Shown: piece after piece, positions 8,442-11,424 of the stretch
Numbering within the stretch: the first letter of the stretch is position 1
How the letters are laid out: each line of letters opens with the position of its first letter
Notes under the pieces: generated by a model
Seen by the model: the letters and a program-made list of their open reading frames with translations, nothing else
Told to the model about the DNA's origin: nothing
Database searches by the model: none
Assembly: GCA_035763085.1 (NCBI GenBank)
Contig: DASUBV010000033.1
Span: 1-11,424, forward strand
Direction of reading: 5' to 3'
DNA length: 11,424 nucleotides
Source of the DNA: DASUBV01 sp035763085
Lineage (GTDB): Bacteria > Actinomycetota > Actinomycetes > Streptosporangiales > Streptosporangiaceae
Made by a program: the position numbers and the translations under genes

Positions 8442-9584
8442 ATGACTGTTGACCTAGGGATTCCCGAGCTCCCGCCGGAGCCGCTGGCGGTGCGGCGCCA
8501 CTCCCGGCAGATCATCGTGGGCAAGGGCAGTCACGCGGTGCCCGTCGGCGGCGGTGCCCCGGTCTCGGTGCAGTCGATGACCACCACCCTGACCGCGGAC
8601 GTGAACGCCACGCTGCAGCAGATCGCCGAGCTGACCGCGGCCGGCTGCCAGATCGTCCGGGTGGCGGTGCCGTCTCAGGACGACGCCGACGCCCTGCCGG
8701 CCATCGCCCGCAAGTCCCAGATCCCGGTGATCGCCGACATCCACTTCCAGCCCAAGTACGTCTTCGCCGCGATCGACGCGGGCTGCGCCGCGGTGCGGGT
8801 CAACCCCGGCAACATCAAGGCGTTCGACGACAAGGTGGGCGAGATCGCCAGGGCCGCCTCGGCGGCCGGGGTGCCGATCCGGATCGGGGTGAACGCCGGC
8901 TCGCTGGACAAGCGGCTGCTGGCCAAGCACGGCAAGGCCACCGCCGAGGCCCTGGTGGAGTCGGCGCTGTGGGAGTGCTCGCTGTTCGAGGAGCACGGCT
9001 TCTCCGACATCAAGATCTCGGTCAAGCACCACGACCCGGTCGTGATGATCAACGCCTACCGGCAGCTGGCCCAGCGCTGCGACTACCCGCTGCACCTGGG
9101 CGTGACCGAGGCCGGCCCGGCGTTCCAGGGCACCGTGAAGTCGGCGGTCGCCTTCGGCGCGCTGCTGGCCGAGGGCATCGGGGACACCATCCGGGTGTCG
9201 CTGTCCGCGCCGCCGGTCGAGGAGGTCAAGGTCGGCATCGCGATCCTGGAGTCGCTGGGCATGCGTGAGCGCGGCCTGGAGATCGTGTCCTGCCCGTCGT
9301 GCGGCCGGGCCCAGGTGGACGTCTACAAGCTGGCCGACGAGGTCACCGCGGCGCTGGACGGGATGGACGTGCCGCTGCGCGTGGCGGTGATGGGCTGCGT
9401 GGTGAACGGCCCGGGCGAGGCCCGCGAGGCCGACCTCGGCGTGGCCTCCGGCAACGGCAAGGGCCAGATCTTCGTCCGCGGCGAGGTCATCAAGACGGTG
9501 CCGGAGTCGCAGATCGTGGAGACGCTCATCGAGGAGGCCATGAAGCTCGCGGCCGAGATGGGCATGGAGCCCTCCGGGGCATAG
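8442..9584 (+). CDS. ispG: 4-hydroxy-3-methylbut-2-enyl diphosphate synthase (flavodoxin/ferredoxin), GcpE
   Basis: Iron-sulfur enzyme of the MEP pathway that reductively converts methylerythritol cyclodiphosphate to 4-hydroxy-3-methylbut-2-enyl diphosphate. The 380-residue protein aligns along its length with M. tuberculosis GcpE (Rv2868c). The N-terminal TIM-barrel contains PVSVQSMTTT, VIADIHFQPKYVFAAIDAG, VRVNPGNI and IRIGVNAGSLD. The 4Fe-4S ligands are C284 and C287 (SCPSCGR), C319 (GCVVNGPGE) and E326, with the same spacing as E. coli C270, C273, C305 and E312. The start lies 16 nt after the rip1 stop, with a GAGG site at 8427-8430, so the two genes are almost certainly co-transcribed. 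It acts three steps after Dxr in the same pathway, and a strong terminator follows. No unusual residues noted. Confidence 0.97.
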   Translation: MTVDLGIPELPPEPLAVRRHSRQIIVGKGSHAVPVGGGAPVSVQSMTTTLTADVNATLQQIAELTAAGCQIVRVAVPSQDDADALPAIARKSQIPVIADIHFQPKYVFAAIDAGCAAVRVNPGNIKAFDDKVGEIARAASAAGVPIRIGVNAGSLDKRLLAKHGKATAEALVESALWECSLFEEHGFSDIKISVKHHDPVVMINAYRQLAQRCDYPLHLGVTEAGPAFQGTVKSAVAFGALLAEGIGDTIRVSLSAPPVEEVKVGIAILESLGMRERGLEIVSCPSCGRAQVDVYKLADEVTAALDGMDVPLRVAVMGCVVNGPGEAREADLGVASGNGKGQIFVRGEVIKTVPESQIVETLIEEAMKLAAEMGMEPSGA

Positions 9585-9616
9585 GAAGCTGGCGGGCACC
9601 CGGCCCGCACCGCTGA

Positions 9617-9652
9617 GGCAGGCCCGCCGGCGCTGCGCCGGCGGGCCCTGCC
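9617..9652 (+). terminator. Strong terminator hairpin after ispG
   Basis: A perfect 12-bp stem (9621-9632 with 9636-9647) closes on a CTG loop. Four more pairs (9617-9620 with 9649-9652) extend it past one bulged C at 9648. It begins 32 nt after the ispG stop. There is no T-run, as is usual for GC-rich actinobacterial terminators. It probably ends the dxr-rip1-ispG transcript. Confidence 0.8.
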
Positions 9653-9665
9653 GTGCCTGCCGGCG

Positions 9666-9716
9666 GATCGTGCCCGGCACGGTCGGCGCGCCCACTGCGG
9701 CACGCAGCGGGCGCGC
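9666..9716. terminator. Two further tandem hairpins downstream of the ispG terminator
   Basis: The first hairpin (9666-9684) has 8 pairs including one T-G, around loop CCG. The second (9686-9716) pairs GCGCGCCC with GGGCGCGC and CTGCG with CGCAG around loop GCA, with a single A9694/C9708 mismatch, giving 13 pairs. They follow the main terminator within 15 nt and are one base apart. Likely back-up terminators or a transcript-end barrier. Between 9717 and about 9825 I see no gene or signal I can support. Confidence 0.55.
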
Positions 9717-9864
9717 GCCGCAGGGGGCTTCACCGAAGCGCCGCCTGGAGCTGCACCGCAGCCCTGGGCCCGGCGTGATCAGCGGTGCGATCAGGCGCTC
9801 ACCAGCGAGCTGCTGGTCAGAGGATGACTTCGAATCACATCTTCGTATCTGTGCGATTTTGTTA

Positions 9865-9894
9865 TTGACGTGCCATCTGCGGCTGTTCTAACTT
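9865..9894 (+). promoter_or_regulatory. Sigma70-type promoter of the sugar-binding protein gene
   Basis: TTGACG (9865-9870) and TAACTT (9889-9894) are separated by 18 bp in an AT-richer island (about 9825-9915) within otherwise very GC-rich DNA. This fits the actinobacterial housekeeping consensus TTGACN / TANNNT. Transcription would start near 9901, giving a leader of about 300 nt before the ATG at 10201. The LacI-type operator begins about 23 bp after the predicted start. Confidence 0.7.
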
Positions 9895-9923
9895 GTGGCG
9901 TCTAACGTGCAATGCTGACCAGA

Positions 9924-9937
9924 TGTGAGCGCTCACA
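9924..9937. promoter_or_regulatory. LacI/GalR-family operator, perfect palindrome
   Basis: TGTGAGCGCTCACA is a perfect 14-bp palindrome with the central CG typical of LacI-family sites, and it equals the core of the ideal symmetric lac operator. It lies just downstream of the predicted start site, where a bound repressor would block transcription, and upstream of a sugar transporter gene. A local LacI-family regulator responding to the transported sugar is the likely ligand; its gene is not in the window. Confidence 0.85.
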
Positions 9938-10000
9938 ATGGGGCGGGCGGTCGCTCGGCAGGGCGCGCTCCCAAGCGCAACGTGCCAGTCGGCGGCGCAG

Positions 10001-10031
10001 TGGTCACGGACTCGGCCCGAGCCCGTGACCA
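10001..10031 (+). promoter_or_regulatory. Long stem-loop in the leader of the sugar-binding protein gene
   Basis: TGGTCACGG-A-CTCG (10001-10014) pairs with CGAG-C-CCGTGACCA (10018-10031) around loop GCC. That is 13 pairs with one A10010/C10022 mismatch, which as RNA is a stable hairpin. It lies about 100 nt into the predicted transcript and 170 nt before the ATG. It may be an attenuator, a stabilising element or a second dyad operator. I recognise no known riboswitch or leader family. Confidence 0.55.
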
Positions 10032-10055
10032 GGCAGTTAGGCGCAAGGAATGGCC

Positions 10056-10220
10056 ATGACGCGACGGGAACGCCAGGAACCTACGGCTGGGGGTGACCGC
10101 TTAATGGCTGAGCCACGGCGGCCTGTCCCGGCCGCTGCGCCCGGCAGTCCCCGAGCGGGTGGAAACGGGTGCTCATCCCACTACATCCCGGAGGTCTGCG
10201 ATGGGCAAAATCGACCCTAA
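10056..10220 (+). CDS. Possible leader ORF (54 aa) overlapping the sugar-binding protein start
   Basis: The ATG at 10056 is preceded by AAGGA (10045-10049) at 6-nt spacing. The frame is open to TAA at 10218-10220, running 20 nt past the start of the next gene in another frame. The product begins MTRRERQEPTAGG and is Arg/Pro-rich with no recognised domain. Codon 16 is TTA (10101-10103), a very rare codon in this DNA. It may be a leader peptide coupling translation to the downstream gene, or chance. An in-frame ATG at 10050 lies too close to the site. Its third positions are less GC-biased than in real genes here, which argues against a conserved protein. Confidence 0.3.
   Translation: MTRRERQEPTAGGDRLMAEPRRPVPAAAPGSPRAGGNGCSSHYIPEVCDGQNRP
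10190..10194 (+). promoter_or_regulatory. Ribosome binding site of the sugar-binding protein gene
   Basis: GGAGG lies 6 nt before the ATG at 10201. It favours this start over the in-frame GTG at 10159, which has no such site and would place extra residues ahead of the signal peptide. Confidence 0.8.
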
Positions 10221-11361
10221 GGTCGATGAGGCGATCCAAACGCTCAACATGAAGGACGGGCCGACCCGCCGGCGCCTTCTCCAGGGCACCGGACTGGTCA
10301 GCGCGACGGCCGCGGCCTCCGCCCTGCTCGCCGCGTGCAGCTCCAACGCCAGCGGGAGCAGCGGCTCCCCGTCGGCCAAGGACGTGGCCGGGAACTTCCC
10401 CAGCGTTCCCAAGTGGAAGTTCACATTCGTCAACCACGTGACCGACAACTCGTTCTTCACGCCCACCCAGTACGGCTTCCAGGATTGCGCGGCGCTGCTC
10501 GGCATCCCGACTCCTGCGTGGACAGGGGCCAGCTCCACGCAGCCGACCGTGCCCACCATGCTGACCGCGTTCAACTCGGCGGTGGCCGCGAAGTCGCCCG
10601 GCATCGCCACCACGGTCGTGTCAGCCACCGCGTTCACCACGCCGATCGGCAACGCGCTGAAGGCCGGCATCCCGGTCGTCACCTACAACGCCAACGGCGC
10701 GACCAACAACCCGACCAACGGCCTGGCCTACGTCGGCCAGGAACTGTATGTCTCCGGCCAGCAGGTCGGGGCGCGGATCGCGGCGGCGATGCCGCACGGC
10801 GGCACCGCCTGCGGGATCATCGCCCAGCCCGGCTCGCTGAACATCCAGCCCCGGCTGGACGGCGCTAACGCCGCGATCCTGGCCGCGGGCAAGGGCCTGA
10901 AGATCCTGCACATGGCCGGGTTCAACAGCGGTGCGCAGCAGAGCCAGGAGAACAACAGCATCCCGCAGTTCCTGCAGGGCCAGGGCAGCAAGCTGCAGGG
11001 CGTGTTCGCCGTGGACGGCGGCTCGACCGCCGTGCTCGGCCCGGCGCTGGCCAAGTACAACATGACCGGCAAGGTGGCCTCGGGCGGGTTCGATCTGGAG
11101 CCGGCCACGCTGACGGCGATCAAGGCCGGCCAGCTCGGCTTCACCATCGACCAGTCGCCGTACCTGCAGGGCTTCCTGCCGACCCTGTACCTGTACCTGT
11201 TCAAGCTGTCGGGCGGCCTGGTCTCCCCGCCGGAGACCGACACCGGCCTGAAGTTCGTCACCAAGGGCAACGCCGACCCCTACACCTCGCCGCAGACCCG
11301 GTTCGAGGGCTCCACGCAGGAGCAGAAGTACGTCCAGCAGAGCGGGCCGATCAGCACCTGA
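10201..11361 (+). CDS. Sugar ABC transporter substrate-binding lipoprotein (ribose/RbsB type)
   Basis: A 386-residue extracytoplasmic solute-binding protein of the type 1 periplasmic-binding fold (Peripla_BP_4, RbsB-like) that delivers a sugar or similar small polar solute to an ABC importer. A short N-terminal region leads into a twin-arginine motif T-R-R-R-L-L-Q (22-28), a hydrophobic core and the lipobox LAAC with C46. It is therefore probably Tat-exported and lipid-anchored. A Ser/Gly linker (47-58) precedes the binding domain (about 66-385). Family-like blocks are FVNHVTDNSFF, ALKAGIPVVTYNANG, the QPRLDG hinge region, GVFAVDGGSTAVLGPALAKYN and AIKAGQLGFTIDQSPYLQGFLPTLYLYL. It is the first gene behind a LacI-type operator and a structured leader, so substrate-inducible expression is likely. 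The specific sugar cannot be read from sequence. Permease and ATPase genes are expected beyond the window. Confidence 0.9.
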   Translation: MGKIDPKVDEAIQTLNMKDGPTRRRLLQGTGLVSATAAASALLAACSSNASGSSGSPSAKDVAGNFPSVPKWKFTFVNHVTDNSFFTPTQYGFQDCAALLGIPTPAWTGASSTQPTVPTMLTAFNSAVAAKSPGIATTVVSATAFTTPIGNALKAGIPVVTYNANGATNNPTNGLAYVGQELYVSGQQVGARIAAAMPHGGTACGIIAQPGSLNIQPRLDGANAAILAAGKGLKILHMAGFNSGAQQSQENNSIPQFLQGQGSKLQGVFAVDGGSTAVLGPALAKYNMTGKVASGGFDLEPATLTAIKAGQLGFTIDQSPYLQGFLPTLYLYLFKLSGGLVSPPETDTGLKFVTKGNADPYTSPQTRFEGSTQEQKYVQQSGPIST

Positions 11362-11390
11362 CCGGCGGCCGTGCGCGCGGCGCCGCCGCC

Positions 11391-11417
11391 CGGCGGGCTT
11401 CGTGGCTGGGCCCGCCG
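11391..11417 (+). terminator. Hairpin after the sugar-binding protein gene
   Basis: CGGCGGGC (11391-11398) pairs with GCCCGCCG (11410-11417) around an 11-nt loop, starting 30 nt after the stop codon. Such intercistronic hairpins often let a binding-protein gene be expressed more strongly than the following transporter genes. It could equally be a full terminator; the window ends 7 nt later. Confidence 0.45.
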
Positions 11418-11424
11418 TCGGCCG

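Noticed and set aside
9826..9860. Imperfect dyad AATCACA ... TGTGCGATT upstream of the -35 box
   Set aside because: One arm needs an extra base to align, so it is not clear enough to call as an activator site.
9670..9891. 73-codon plus-strand open frame in the ispG downstream region
   Set aside because: It runs through a hairpin, an AT-rich island and the promoter. It has no ribosome site, and its codon composition is unlike the neighbouring genes.
9865..9940. Possible cloning-vector lac promoter/operator contamination
   Set aside because: Only the 14-bp palindrome and two following bases match. The flanks are native-looking GC-rich sequence and no lacZ or vector sequence is present.

Overview
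The window comes from a GC-rich actinomycete. Almost every codon ends in G or C, TTA leucine codons are nearly absent, and the order dxr - rip1 - ispG is the one seen in Mycobacterium tuberculosis (Rv2870c-Rv2869c-Rv2868c). The sequence alone does not fix genus or species. Eight confident protein genes fill most of it. I see no tRNA, rRNA, CRISPR array, insertion sequence or phage gene.

Left part (1-4281, plus strand): a DUF4192 protein with a long Pro-rich N-terminus and three TTA codons is followed by a tightly spaced pair. The pair is an FAD-binding oxidoreductase and a cyclopropane-fatty-acid-synthase-family methyltransferase with all expected active-site residues. It matches the tmsA-tmsB (bfaA-bfaB) system, which makes 10-methyl branched (tuberculostearic-type) fatty acids from oleoyl phospholipids: the methyltransferase adds a methylene group and the flavoenzyme reduces it.

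Middle part (4390-9584): a class II DAHP synthase (first shikimate-pathway step) is on the minus strand, convergent with tmsB and divergent from dxr. Then dxr, a Rip1/RseP-type site-2 protease and ispG run in one direction. dxr and ispG are steps of the MEP isoprenoid pathway. The protease between them is a membrane enzyme that typically cleaves anti-sigma factors. Dxr carries a Ser-to-Cys change at a phosphate-pocket position. A strong 12-bp terminator hairpin follows ispG, and two more hairpins lie directly behind it.

Right part (9717-11424): an AT-richer island holds a good sigma70-type promoter and, just downstream, a perfect 14-bp LacI-family operator identical to the core of the ideal symmetric lac operator. 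A leader of about 300 nt follows, with a 14-position near-perfect hairpin and a possible 54-codon leader ORF containing a TTA codon and overlapping the next start. The gene it serves encodes a twin-arginine, lipobox-bearing sugar ABC-transporter binding protein. A hairpin after it lies at the window end, where permease and ATPase genes would be expected.

The most notable items are the densely organised control region of the sugar-binding protein (9865-10220), the tmsAB pair, the Dxr pocket substitution and the concentration of TTA codons in the DUF4192 gene. No wholly new system is demonstrable from sequence alone.
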